A model generated the notes under the pieces. That model was not told where the DNA came from and did no database searches. It saw only the letters and a list, made by a program, of their open reading frames with translations. From the NCBI GenBank assembly GCA_050258735.1, contig JBLMZJ010000104.1, forward strand, positions 1-64,000: 64,000 nt of DNA, in the 5' to 3' direction. Positions 43,593-51,080 of this stretch are shown piece after piece (within the stretch, counting starts at the first letter, position 1; each line of letters opens with the position of its first letter). This DNA comes from Syntrophomonas_A sp050258735 (GTDB taxonomy: Bacteria > Bacillota > Syntrophomonadia > Syntrophomonadales > Syntrophomonadaceae). A program made the position numbers and the translations under genes.

Positions 43593-44093
43593 CTATTGTT
43601 TTGCGAAGGGGAAATCATCGCCCTCCAGGATGACTTTGATCCCTTCTCCAGCGCCTATCGTCATTTTGACAGTCCCCGTGGCCTTATCCCCGACGATTTT
43701 GATGCGTGATTCCCCTGGCGCCAGTTTGACCTCTTTGCTGCCCTTTCCTGAGCCTTCCGCAATCCTGGATAATTCATGGTCTGGTGATACCATTACTATC
43801 TTGAATCTGCCCTTATCGATGCTTGAGTCATATTTGACCGTTATCGTTCCCTCCCGGGAGGCGTTCAGCCGGTAAAAAGTATCATAACCATTAAACGATC
43901 CAAACTTAAGGTCCAGATCATGGTTAGGCGAATTCTGGTCATAATAGCTGTAGGCATGAGTATCCCACTCCTGGCCGATGGCCTTATTATTGTCGTAGTT
44001 GCTCTTCTCCAGATTATCTTTTTCGTAATTGAGAAAGAAAAGTGCCGCTATCGCTAAAACAGCTACAAGCATGAATATTTTAAAAACCCTCAT
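43593..44093 (-). CDS. Membrane-anchored extracytoplasmic protein of unknown function
   Basis: 166 residues. An N-terminal anchor (FKIFMLVAVLAIAALFFLNY) is followed by a polar beta-rich domain (FGSFNGYDTFYRLNASREGT, RFKIVMVSPDHELSRIAEGS, SRIKIVGDKATGTVKMTIGA). There are no cysteines and no enzyme motif. It is convergent with the stalk-domain gene and on the same strand as, but 114 bases past, the SsuABC-type operon. It may be a small adhesin or carbohydrate-binding-like fold; this is a guess from composition. Confidence 0.65.
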   Translation of the reverse strand: MRVFKIFMLVAVLAIAALFFLNYEKDNLEKSNYDNNKAIGQEWDTHAYSYYDQNSPNHDLDLKFGSFNGYDTFYRLNASREGTITVKYDSSIDKGRFKIVMVSPDHELSRIAEGSGKGSKEVKLAPGESRIKIVGDKATGTVKMTIGAGEGIKVILEGDDFPFAKQ

Positions 44094-44207
44094 TGATCCC
44101 CTACCCCCAAAACATATCTTCTCCGTTCGTATTATACCATCACTGGGGTAAATTGGTTGCAGTAAGTACGAGCTTATGATTATGTTACTTTTTTGATGTT
44201 GGTGATC

Positions 44208-44957
44208 CTAGCGCCATGAGCTGAGATAGTTTTCAATGATATCGATAACGGTGAAGAGGCAGAAGCCCATAAAACTCAAAACCACTATGCCGGCGTACAT
44301 ATCCAGATAGTTGACCCGCATCCAGGAGTCCATGATGAAGTAGCCCATGCCATATTCAGTACCGAAGGTCTCGGTAAAGAATAATATGGATATGGCCGTT
44401 CCCAGGGCCAGGCGGGTCGATGTCAACACCTCGGAGGCCGAAGCCGGCACGATGATCTCCCTCAGCATCTGGAAACGGGTAGCGCCCAGCGACTGCAGCG
44501 AACGGTATATCTCTTGCGGGATCCCCTTGACCGCATCCCGGGCAGAAATGATGATCTGGAAGATGACGATGAGGACGATCATGATCAGCTTGGAGGTCTC
44601 ACCCAGGCCGAATATAAGCATCACCACCGGCAGCAGAGCCAGTTTGGGAACCGGATAGGTAAAGTAGACCAGTGGCGATAACAACCGGTCTGCCCGATCG
44701 AAGTATCCCATCAAGAAACCCAGGGGAACTCCCACCAGGAGAGAGAGCACGATTCCTGCACTGATTCGGGCCAGGCTGTACCACACATGGATCTCCATGC
44801 GGGTCTTAAATACTTCAATTATGTTATTGAACACAGCCACGGGGGATGGTATTATAGGCAGCTTGACCAGCCAGGCCACCAGCCACCAGGTCACCAGTAC
44901 CACCACCGCGCTATAGCGCGCGCCCTGCCATTTGTTCCTGGTTTGCACCGAAATCAT
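44208..44957 (-). CDS. ABC importer permease (SsuC/TauC type)
   Basis: 249 residues with six membrane segments. The EAA-type coupling loop is seen in IYRSLQSLGATRFQMLREIIVPAS. The family transports sulfonates, nitrate, taurine or thiamine precursors. It overlaps the ATPase stop by 4 bases and is last of three genes. The substrate cannot be assigned; there is no taurine or sulfonate-degrading gene nearby. Confidence 0.92.
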   Translation of the reverse strand: MISVQTRNKWQGARYSAVVVLVTWWLVAWLVKLPIIPSPVAVFNNIIEVFKTRMEIHVWYSLARISAGIVLSLLVGVPLGFLMGYFDRADRLLSPLVYFTYPVPKLALLPVVMLIFGLGETSKLIMIVLIVIFQIIISARDAVKGIPQEIYRSLQSLGATRFQMLREIIVPASASEVLTSTRLALGTAISILFFTETFGTEYGMGYFIMDSWMRVNYLDMYAGIVVLSFMGFCLFTVIDIIENYLSSWR

Positions 44958-45694
44958 CCTTTATTCAAAATGTTGCGCAGACGCACCGACATCGCATAAT
45001 ACTCATCACGGAAACGCAGGTTGTCCAGCTGAAAACATGGATTGTCCACTACCTCCAGTATCCGTCCCGGCGCATCGGATAGCACCACTATCTTCCTTCC
45101 CAGGTAAAGCGCCTCGTCGACACTATGGGTTATAAACACTGTAGTAACGCTGTGCTGCTTCCAGATATCCAGAAACAGGGCCTGCATTTCTTCCCGGGTT
45201 ATGGCATCCAGAGCAGAGAAAGGCTCATCCATAAGCAGCAGATCCGGTTTCATTATAAACGCCCGCGCGATAGCGACCCGCTGCTGCTGCCCGCCGGAAA
45301 GCTCCCGGGGATATCTCTGCAGCAGGTCCTCTATGCCCAGCTGGCTCAGGATGTACCGGCAGTAATCGTCCAATGCCGTCTGGTCATGCTTGATCCGTAG
45401 ACCCAGCATGGTATTCTGATATACAGTCTTCCAGGGCAGCAATCCATAATTCTGCAGGATCAACCCAATACGCTGGGTCCGGGGATCTACTCCCCGTCCG
45501 TTGATCGACACCCTGCCGCTGAAGTCCGTAAGTATTCCGGACAGGACGTACAGCAGGGTGGACTTACCACACCCGGAAGGCCCGATAAAGGTGTAGATAT
45601 CACCGCTGGCGATATCTATATTGATCTTTTCCAGTGCCAGCGTCTCACCCAGGTTGCCCTGATATGTTACTGACAGATCCTTGATTGAAATCAC
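44954..45694 (-). CDS. ABC importer ATP-binding protein (SsuB/TauB type)
   Basis: 246 residues. Seen are Walker A GPSGCGKSTLLYVLSG, Q-loop LILQNYGLLPWKTVYQN, signature LSGGQQQRVAIARAF, Walker B LLLMDEPFSALD and switch ITHSVDEALYLG. The VYQNTMLGL and PWKT segments are typical of the nitrate/sulfonate/taurine class. It sits 4 bases after the binding-protein stop and overlaps the permease start. Confidence 0.94.
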   Translation of the reverse strand: MISIKDLSVTYQGNLGETLALEKINIDIASGDIYTFIGPSGCGKSTLLYVLSGILTDFSGRVSINGRGVDPRTQRIGLILQNYGLLPWKTVYQNTMLGLRIKHDQTALDDYCRYILSQLGIEDLLQRYPRELSGGQQQRVAIARAFIMKPDLLLMDEPFSALDAITREEMQALFLDIWKQHSVTTVFITHSVDEALYLGRKIVVLSDAPGRILEVVDNPCFQLDNLRFRDEYYAMSVRLRNILNKG

Positions 45695-45698
45695 CTGA

Positions 45699-46664
45699 TT
45701 ACCTCAATATGGTATCATCCACGATATCCTGGTATTTGTATTCTCCCTTGACCAGCTGTTTGGCTTTCAGCCATTTTACAACATCATCAAATATCTTCTG
45801 GTCAGGTTTTGCAGCCTTCTGGTAGGCCGGAAGCTTCAAGGAACCCTTTACTCCCTCCGGGAAACCCTGTGACTTGATGACATAGTCGATATAGCTCTCG
45901 GCAGGTTCCTTGGCCAGATAATCTACCGCATCATTATAAGCCCGGAAAACAGCCTTTACTTCCCCGGGGTACTGCTGGATGCTCTCGGCGGTGAAAGCGA
46001 TGGCACCTGGTTTGTTGGCCATGGCGTCGCTGCTGTTCAGTACCGCAGCTCCCCCTTTGACTGCCAATCCTGCCAGAGGTTCAGGCAGGATCGCGGCATC
46101 GACCCGGCCTCCCTGCAGCATCTCAAAACGGGTGGGAAGCGGCGGAATGGCAACCTTCTTGACTTCTTCCGGTTTCACTCCTCCGGCGATCAGCATCTGA
46201 TCCGCGGTATATTCCATTATAGTATTGGTGGACATGCCGATGGTCCGCCCCTTGAGATCCTTGACGGACTTTATCCCAGAATTCTTGCCGGCCATTAGTT
46301 CGATGTTGCCGTCATTCCTGGATACTATTCGCATCTTGATACCGCCTTCATTGGCAAAGACCACTGCCAGCACGTCTGTTATCATCCCGTCCAGTTTTCC
46401 TCCCTGCAGGGCGCTGTCTCTGTCCTTGGCGCTCCTGAAGTGCTGGAGCTCAACTTTGACGCCTTCTTTCTTAAAGTAACCGTTCTTTTCCGCGATAATA
46501 AAGGGAATGGATTCTACATCCGGCATCACCCCGATAGTTATGGTCTTCTCCACCACAGCCTTCCCAGGTCCGTCCTTCGGTGCCGGGCCGGTCTTTTCCT
46601 GACCGCAGCCTATCAGGCCTATCCCCATCACAAGGATCAACAGAGCAACTACTATCCTTTTCAT
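45699..46664 (-). CDS. ABC importer substrate-binding lipoprotein (NMT1/SsuA-like)
   Basis: 321 residues. The signal peptide ends in GLIGC. The NMT1/THI5-type binding fold shows ITIGVMPDVESIPFIIAEKNGYF, VELQHFRSAKDRDSALQGGKLDGMITD, and VKDLKGRTIGMSTNTIMEY. The MLQGGRVDAAILPEPL hinge matches nitrate/sulfonate/thiamine-precursor binders. It is first of three importer genes and has a structured leader of about 150 bases (46665-46812). Ligand class is unknown. Confidence 0.9.
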   Translation of the reverse strand: MKRIVVALLILVMGIGLIGCGQEKTGPAPKDGPGKAVVEKTITIGVMPDVESIPFIIAEKNGYFKKEGVKVELQHFRSAKDRDSALQGGKLDGMITDVLAVVFANEGGIKMRIVSRNDGNIELMAGKNSGIKSVKDLKGRTIGMSTNTIMEYTADQMLIAGGVKPEEVKKVAIPPLPTRFEMLQGGRVDAAILPEPLAGLAVKGGAAVLNSSDAMANKPGAIAFTAESIQQYPGEVKAVFRAYNDAVDYLAKEPAESYIDYVIKSQGFPEGVKGSLKLPAYQKAAKPDQKIFDDVVKWLKAKQLVKGEYKYQDIVDDTILR

Positions 46665-46812
46665 CTTTCCTTTTCCCGCCCTTTCAATCTGGCAATTTCC
46701 TGAAATATCTATTATTAAAACACGTATTAGAACCCGCCTTCAAGAACGAAGACCGCTCTCAACTGCGTGTTTTCATCAGCTTTGGGCGACCCCCTACGGG
46801 TATGCAGCATCC
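46665..46812 (-). promoter_or_regulatory. Structured 5' leader of the SsuABC-type operon, unknown riboswitch candidate
   Basis: A TATAAT at 46819-46824 on the minus strand puts the start near 46812. The leader folds by eye into a small ACCC/GGGT hairpin near the 5' end and a long stem AAAACACG (46766-46773) / CGTGTTTT (46717-46724). The long stem encloses AGAGC/GTTCT and GTCTTC/GAAGGC helices. It does not match the TPP, SAM, guanidine-I, cobalamin or THF consensus as I know them. The closing U-run could make the stem a terminator. Confidence 0.5.
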
Positions 46813-46818
46813 TCTAAG

Positions 46819-46824
46819 ATTATA
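46819..46824 (-). promoter_or_regulatory. -10 element of the SsuABC-type operon
   Basis: TATAAT on the minus strand. The position 17 bases upstream reads AACCTC, a poor -35, so the promoter may depend on an activator or another sigma factor. Confidence 0.45.
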
Positions 46825-46927
46825 CCCCATTGTCGCCGTCTGAGGTTCATTATAATTCCCATCAGAAAAATGCAATAAGTGTTGGATATTTAATGCTCTG
46901 AACATGTTAGAGCTTTTCATGGCAAAA

Positions 46928-46971
46928 GGCCGAATCCTTTCGACAGTCCAGGTATATCGAAGGATCCGGCC
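46928..46971 (-). terminator. Terminator of the small-ORF transcript
   Basis: GGCCGGATCCTTCGA pairs with TCGAAAGGATTCGGCC with minor bulges, followed on the minus strand by TTTTGCC. It closes the unit that begins at the 47685-47713 promoter. Confidence 0.7.
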
Positions 46972-47014
46972 CGATTATGGGATTTGTCCCCTATCATCAC
47001 GATTGGTTCAGAGT

Positions 47015-47098
47015 TTAACCAAACCAGTATTTGATCGGGGGCGTAAACCTTGAGCAGCCACTAAACAACGGCCATAGCAGCAGGCTATATTCATCCAC
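47015..47098 (-). CDS. Possible 27-codon ORF (hydrophobic-aromatic peptide)
   Basis: GTG 47098 to TAA 47015. The product would be short, hydrophobic and aromatic, with a single Cys and ending in KYWFG. GAGGGGG lies only 3 bases before the GTG. An overlapping ATG at 47094 in another frame is better spaced (7 bases) and encodes 28 residues with three Cys. Neither is secure; I report the position because it lies between the 59-codon ORF and its terminator. Confidence 0.25.
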   Translation of the reverse strand: MDEYSLLLWPLFSGCSRFTPPIKYWFG

Positions 47099-47202
47099 AA
47101 ACCCCCTCGTTTTTATTGCAGAATTCCCTTCCGCATCTCTGATCTACGTTCTTCTTCAGCAGTTCATCTCCCGGATCTATGACAGGCGATCTGCCGGTCT
47201 GT

Positions 47203-47382
47203 TTATTTACTGACCCTGGTACCCTGGGTTATCCGGGGCCAATCTTCCAACAGGTCAGCCAGGAAATCTGCTGATACCGGGCTGGCAGGGGATTTATTCT
47301 CTTTAAATGGTTCGTCTATCCCCTCATAATAAGTTCCCAAAGTTACTCTCGGCCATTGTTCTTCTTGGTTTGCTGCCTTCAT
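47203..47382 (-). CDS. Small ORF of 59 residues with strong RBS, unknown function
   Basis: ATG 47382, with GAGGAGGT 7 bases upstream, an ideal RBS; stop TAA at 47203-47205. The product is acidic and soluble, with no signal peptide or Cys. It includes a GTYYEGIDEPFKEN stretch, a Ser/Pro-rich middle and a helical ADFLADLLEDWPRI segment. No family is recognised. It follows a structured leader of about 290 bases from a TTGACA promoter and is the only well-supported coding unit of that transcript. A small regulator, toxin-antitoxin part or peptide precursor are all possible. Confidence 0.6.
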   Translation of the reverse strand: MKAANQEEQWPRVTLGTYYEGIDEPFKENKSPASPVSADFLADLLEDWPRITQGTRVSK

Positions 47383-47399
47383 TTTTTATACCTCCTCTG

Positions 47400-47684
47400 A
47401 TGTATGTGCAAAATGAAGGATGAAGCAAGCACTCTATATGACCGTTGTTATGGACCGCTCCAACATAGAACAGGCTGTTTTTATTTTCTCCCGGTAGACT
47501 TACACCTCCTGGACCCGGCAGACATTGGCCGCTCCGCTTTGTTGATTTCAGACTAATCCAATGCCAGGGAGTAGTCCAGAAGGATTACTGACCTTCTGGG
47601 TCTATTATGCCTAAAATATCATGGTGCTAGCCAAATACCACAGGCGGATCTCCTGGTTCAGCTCTATACTCCATCTAGCTCCGG
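47400..47684 (-). ncRNA. Candidate structured RNA/leader upstream of the 59-codon ORF
   Basis: The stretch lacks any coding frame but folds well by eye. A stem TACTCC (47667-47672) / GGAGTA (47568-47573) encloses a hairpin at 47629-47663 with arms AGC-ACCA / TGGT-GCT and asymmetric loops. A perfect 8-bp hairpin CCAGAAGG / CCTTCTGG lies at 47576-47599. A GC-rich second half contains GGTGTAAGTCTACCGG. I do not recognise the class. Confidence 0.5.
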
Positions 47685-47713
47685 CGTTTAAAAGTCAGAC
47701 ACCCTGTTGTCAA
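47685..47713 (-). promoter_or_regulatory. Promoter of the structured-RNA/small-ORF transcript
   Basis: TTGACA at 47708-47713, a 17-base spacer, and TAAACG at 47685-47690 on the minus strand. The -35 is consensus; the -10 is weak. Confidence 0.45.
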
Positions 47714-47786
47714 ACACTAGTTATCAAATGTGTAAAAATAGCACTCTAATGGATTCAGCATCCGCTCCTCATCTGCATAAAGACAA

Positions 47787-47819
47787 TAAAAAAGGACCCA
47801 AACCAATCGATTCGGATCC
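47787..47819 (-). terminator. Terminator of the SPFH/zinc-ribbon gene cluster
   Basis: On the minus strand GGATCCGAATC pairs with GGTTTGGGTCC using G-U wobbles, followed by TTTTTTATTG. The wobble pairs form only on the minus-strand RNA, which fixes its direction. Confidence 0.75.
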
Positions 47820-47844
47820 TTCATACTGTCTGGATCAGATCATT

Positions 47845-48225
47845 TTATACCTGAGTCAGATGAGACCCGCAGTATTCACACTCAGTTATCCCCGGTCCTG
47901 CCTTTACGCTGGCGCCGCAGCCATCGCAGATCACCTGCCGCATTTCTACGCTGCCGGTACTGCCAGCGTTGCTCAACACGCTACTTATCCTTTCAGGACT
48001 TCTGTTTGCTGCTATTACTTCCCTGGGTTCCTCTAACTCCGCCTTCTTTTCAGCTCTTCTGACCAGTAACAAGATACCGGCACCAACGACAAATAAGAAG
48101 GTTAAATACCCGATATCCTCTCTCTTTATGCCCTCTCCAAAGCAGGCCGCCAGACATAACAGGAACAGTATGATAGTCAGCCACCCGATGACCTTAAGTA
48201 TAGTCCTGACTATCTTGCCGAACAT
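47845..48225 (-). CDS. Two-span membrane protein with C-terminal zinc ribbon
   Basis: 126 residues. Two membrane helices (about 10-30 and 40-55) are followed by a charged linker and a C-terminal zinc ribbon CDGCGASVKAGPGITECEYCGS near 98-119. It is a paralogue of the next gene upstream (48317-48709), sharing the same ribbon pattern and layout. It is the last of four genes on the minus strand that appear to form one cluster with an SPFH protein. Zinc ribbons on membrane proteins here suggest protein-protein docking to the SPFH partner, which carries five ribbons. Confidence 0.75.
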   Translation of the reverse strand: MFGKIVRTILKVIGWLTIILFLLCLAACFGEGIKREDIGYLTFLFVVGAGILLLVRRAEKKAELEEPREVIAANRSPERISSVLSNAGSTGSVEMRQVICDGCGASVKAGPGITECEYCGSHLTQV

Positions 48226-48316
48226 AACGATCTCCCCTTTTCCAACACGATTAAGCTGCTGGGTAGTTTTTTACGAGTATTTGGGAGGTTATCTTAATAA
48301 AATGTTCTCCACGCCT

Positions 48317-48709
48317 TCAGGTGTTATATTGATCTATAATAGACTGGTACTTATTTATAAAGGTTCCGCAGTATTCACATTCATCAGTATCCGGACCTAC
48401 TTTAATGCTTGCCCCGCAACTCTTACATACTATTTGCCTGACAGGTTCACTGGCGGGAACAGACTGAGCCGGGATCTTTTCTGTTCTTACCGGTACAGCC
48501 GTTCCAGGCTCTTCCTTTCGAAGTTCTGTTGGTTTGGAATCCCGGGTGCCAAAGTACATGCCTATTCCGCCAATTCCGACGAAAAAGAGTATGCCTACGG
48601 CTAAATCGCTGTCAAATCCATCGGTAACGCCGGCGAAATAAGCCAGGAACCCTATGGCTAAGAATATCGCACTTGGTACTATTATCAAAACCCTGACCCC
48701 GGTTTTCAT
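48317..48709 (-). CDS. Two-span membrane protein with C-terminal zinc ribbon (paralogue)
   Basis: 130 residues. Two membrane helices (VRVLIIVPSAIFLAIGFLAYF, LAVGILFFVGIGGIGMYFG) precede a Pro/Glu linker and the zinc ribbon CKSCGASIKVGPDTDECEYCG. The same order and ribbon are seen in the gene at 47845-48225, so the pair arose by duplication. Its RBS is GGGATGAAAGG-like before ATG 48709. It is third in the four-gene cluster with the SPFH protein. Confidence 0.75.
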   Translation of the reverse strand: MKTGVRVLIIVPSAIFLAIGFLAYFAGVTDGFDSDLAVGILFFVGIGGIGMYFGTRDSKPTELRKEEPGTAVPVRTEKIPAQSVPASEPVRQIVCKSCGASIKVGPDTDECEYCGTFINKYQSIIDQYNT

Positions 48710-48758
48710 GATCCTTTCATCCCTTTCTCACTGTTTAAAGTCAATTGCCTGTTGCAAA

Positions 48759-49457
48759 CTATTGCTTCAGCCGCAAATTCCTTTCCTTGATCTGGGCGAT
48801 GATCTTATCAGTCCTGGCTTCCACCTCTTCCTGGGTCCGAACATCGCTCGGGCCAGCCAGGTATTCTGCCAGTTCCAGCACAGAGGTTTCTATGCTCTGA
48901 TCCATTCCAGCCAATGATTTATTATGATCACAGTACTTAAACTCGTCGTAGAGCTGTTCCAGTACCTGTGCATATACCTGGTTATCAGGGTTTGTTTTCA
49001 AAGTAAAGACCCTCATCATACTGTTCTTTATGATTTCCGACCCGCCTTCATCCTGTCCTTCTTTGCCGCTCAAAGAGGACGCGCTGGTCATAAGAGCCAT
49101 GATAACGGTGGCGGCGCTGCCCAGGATAACGATCTGGGTGGTTATGAACCCGTTCCGATTATCCCCGAATACCGGATGGGCAAACAACCACATGATCACA
49201 GTCGCAGCCAGATAAATCAGCAGGGTAGTCAGGACGCCCATCCTTATCAGGTTGGCACCGGCCCCCGGCTGAGTAAGCGGCATATAGATCATGCCTATGA
49301 TCAGGGCGATCTCCGCTACTAAAACAAAGATCAAAGACAGCCAGTCGAGGGTGGTTTTCTCACCGGCAGAAAACCCTACAAAAAATACAATCAGAGTCAC
49401 TGCTACGATCACTAACCCGATACCCAGATTCATCGCAGTTTTCGTTGTATCGTTCAT
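48759..49457 (-). CDS. Membrane protein of the SPFH cluster
   Basis: 232 residues. Four probable membrane helices cover about 1-135 (LGIGLVIVAVTLIVFFVGFS, WLSLIFVLVAEIALIIGMIY, MGVLTTLLIYLAATVIMWLF, TTQIVILGSAATVIMALMTS). A soluble helical C-terminus (about 140-232) ends in a charged helix VEARTDKIIAQIKERNLRLK. No named family is recognised. It begins 21 bases after the SPFH stop, so it is likely co-transcribed, and probably part of the same membrane assembly. Confidence 0.7.
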   Translation of the reverse strand: MNDTTKTAMNLGIGLVIVAVTLIVFFVGFSAGEKTTLDWLSLIFVLVAEIALIIGMIYMPLTQPGAGANLIRMGVLTTLLIYLAATVIMWLFAHPVFGDNRNGFITTQIVILGSAATVIMALMTSASSLSGKEGQDEGGSEIIKNSMMRVFTLKTNPDNQVYAQVLEQLYDEFKYCDHNKSLAGMDQSIETSVLELAEYLAGPSDVRTQEEVEARTDKIIAQIKERNLRLKQ

Positions 49458-49478
49458 ACCTCTGAGCCTCCTTTTTCT

Positions 49479-50777
49479 CTATTCCAGTTTATTGCCGCAG
49501 TCAGGGCAGAACTTCGCTTCCCCCTGTATCTCGCTGTTGCACTTGGAACACCGCCGGACCAGAGCAATACCGCATTCGGGACAAAATTTTGCGTTTTCCG
49601 TCTGGATGACCACACCGCATCCCGGGCAGGGCACGGGCATGGCACTGCCGCAAGCGGGACAAACATCGGCCCCCTGTGGTACATCAGCTTTACAATTGGG
49701 ACAGGGCAAATATATATCCCCGCACTGGGGGCAAAACTTCGCATTCGCAGCTATCTCACCACCGCATTTGCTGCATTTGATAACTGTATCCGCCGTCGCT
49801 GCGATTTGATCGGTATCGTAGCCACAGCCGCCGCAAAAGCGCTGGTTGGCGTTGATCACATTATTGCATTTGGGGCAGGTTTTCGCAGAAGCACTGGTGT
49901 TGATGTTTTGGGTGATCCCGCCCATTTGGGTTCCCAAGTTGCCCCCGATACCGACACCCATGCCCAGACCTATGCCGGCACCCATGATCCCGGCCTGACC
50001 GGAGCCAGGATTGGTGGCTGCACCCTCCAAGGTATCAAATGAACGTTCCTGTACGTAGTTATAGCCTACAATATCCATCTCAGCGCGTTTGGCCAGCGCC
50101 GCCTTCAGTTTGGCTACCCCGGGGTCGTCCTCCGGGACGTTGATATCATTTACAAAGAAATTCACCAGTCTTATGCCGAAATCGCTGAAAACCGGCACCA
50201 TCTTCTCCATGATGAAATCGGAGAGTTCCTCCAGGTGGGCATTGATCTCCAGTATGCTGATCTGTTTGTTGACCAGATAGGAGGCGATGGAATCCTTGGC
50301 CTTGGTGAGATACAGGCCTCTAAAATATTTTATAAGGTTTTCCTTATCGAATAACGGCAGGGTCCCCACCAGCTTGATCAGGAACTTCCTGGAGTCCTCG
50401 ATCTGTATCCCGAACTGCCCAAAAGAGCGGACCGGAACAAAAATTTGATATTTAGGGTCCTGCAGCTGAATGGCAGTCGGGGTCCCCCATTTGATGTCCA
50501 GAGAGTAGGCCCTGTTGATGTACCAAACCTCGGCTGTAAAGGGTGAACGTCCGCCAAAGGGAAGATTTATGATTTTATTGAGGATCGGAATATTAGCCGT
50601 CTCCAGTGTATGACGGCCAGCTGTGAAAATATCGAGTGCCTGGCCACCCTTGAATAAAATAGCCTCCTGTGATTCATTTACGATAAGCTGTGTCCAGGTT
50701 CCCAGTTCTTCTTCGGGAAACTTCCATGCGAATACATCAGGAGACCCATTGTATTTGACAACCTCGACCAACGCCAA
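49479..50777 (-). CDS. SPFH/YdjI-like protein with five zinc ribbons
   Basis: 432 residues from TTG 50777, giving the MALVEVVKYNGSPDVFAWKF start seen in B. subtilis YdjI-type proteins; GAGGGGG lies 9 bases upstream, and the GTG at 50795 has no RBS. The N-terminal SPFH domain (about 10-240) is followed by a Gly/Met-rich hinge (GIMGAGIGLGMGVGIGGNLG). At least five zinc ribbons then come in tandem: CPKC..CGGC, CSKC..CPQC, CPNC..CPAC, CPGC..CPEC, CSKC..CPDC. In B. subtilis a YdjI homologue sits with PspA in a membrane-stress operon. It heads this four-gene cluster; no PspA is present. Confidence 0.88.
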   Translation of the reverse strand: MALVEVVKYNGSPDVFAWKFPEEELGTWTQLIVNESQEAILFKGGQALDIFTAGRHTLETANIPILNKIINLPFGGRSPFTAEVWYINRAYSLDIKWGTPTAIQLQDPKYQIFVPVRSFGQFGIQIEDSRKFLIKLVGTLPLFDKENLIKYFRGLYLTKAKDSIASYLVNKQISILEINAHLEELSDFIMEKMVPVFSDFGIRLVNFFVNDINVPEDDPGVAKLKAALAKRAEMDIVGYNYVQERSFDTLEGAATNPGSGQAGIMGAGIGLGMGVGIGGNLGTQMGGITQNINTSASAKTCPKCNNVINANQRFCGGCGYDTDQIAATADTVIKCSKCGGEIAANAKFCPQCGDIYLPCPNCKADVPQGADVCPACGSAMPVPCPGCGVVIQTENAKFCPECGIALVRRCSKCNSEIQGEAKFCPDCGNKLE

Positions 50778-51080
50778 TTCTTCATTCCCCCTCACACTTA
50801 AGTTCTATGCTCTATATAAAGTACATCATCACCGTTTATTTTTTGGTTATTTATCCATCTTTTTAGGATATTCTCCATAATATTCGCTTTTCCTGTATGG
50901 AAGTGTAATTTCTAAAAAATGCAATTATAAGCTGGGGGGCTGCAGGCAGCCACATTTTCGAAGGTCTAGGGCTTAATGCGGATAATCCGGGTAAAGATCG
51001 TTTTGAGGAGTTGAAGGTCTTGATACCTTAATTAATATTTGGGAAGGCAGCAGTCCCCTGATGTATACCTTTGCAGCAGG

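Noticed and set aside
46717..46800. Hammerhead-like CTGATGA word in the SsuABC leader
   Set aside because: The matching GAAA and cleavage-site stem are missing, so the word is likely coincidental.
47388..47684. Very short ATG frames inside the structured leader
   Set aside because: All are under 15 codons, lack spaced RBSs and are interrupted by the hairpin arms.
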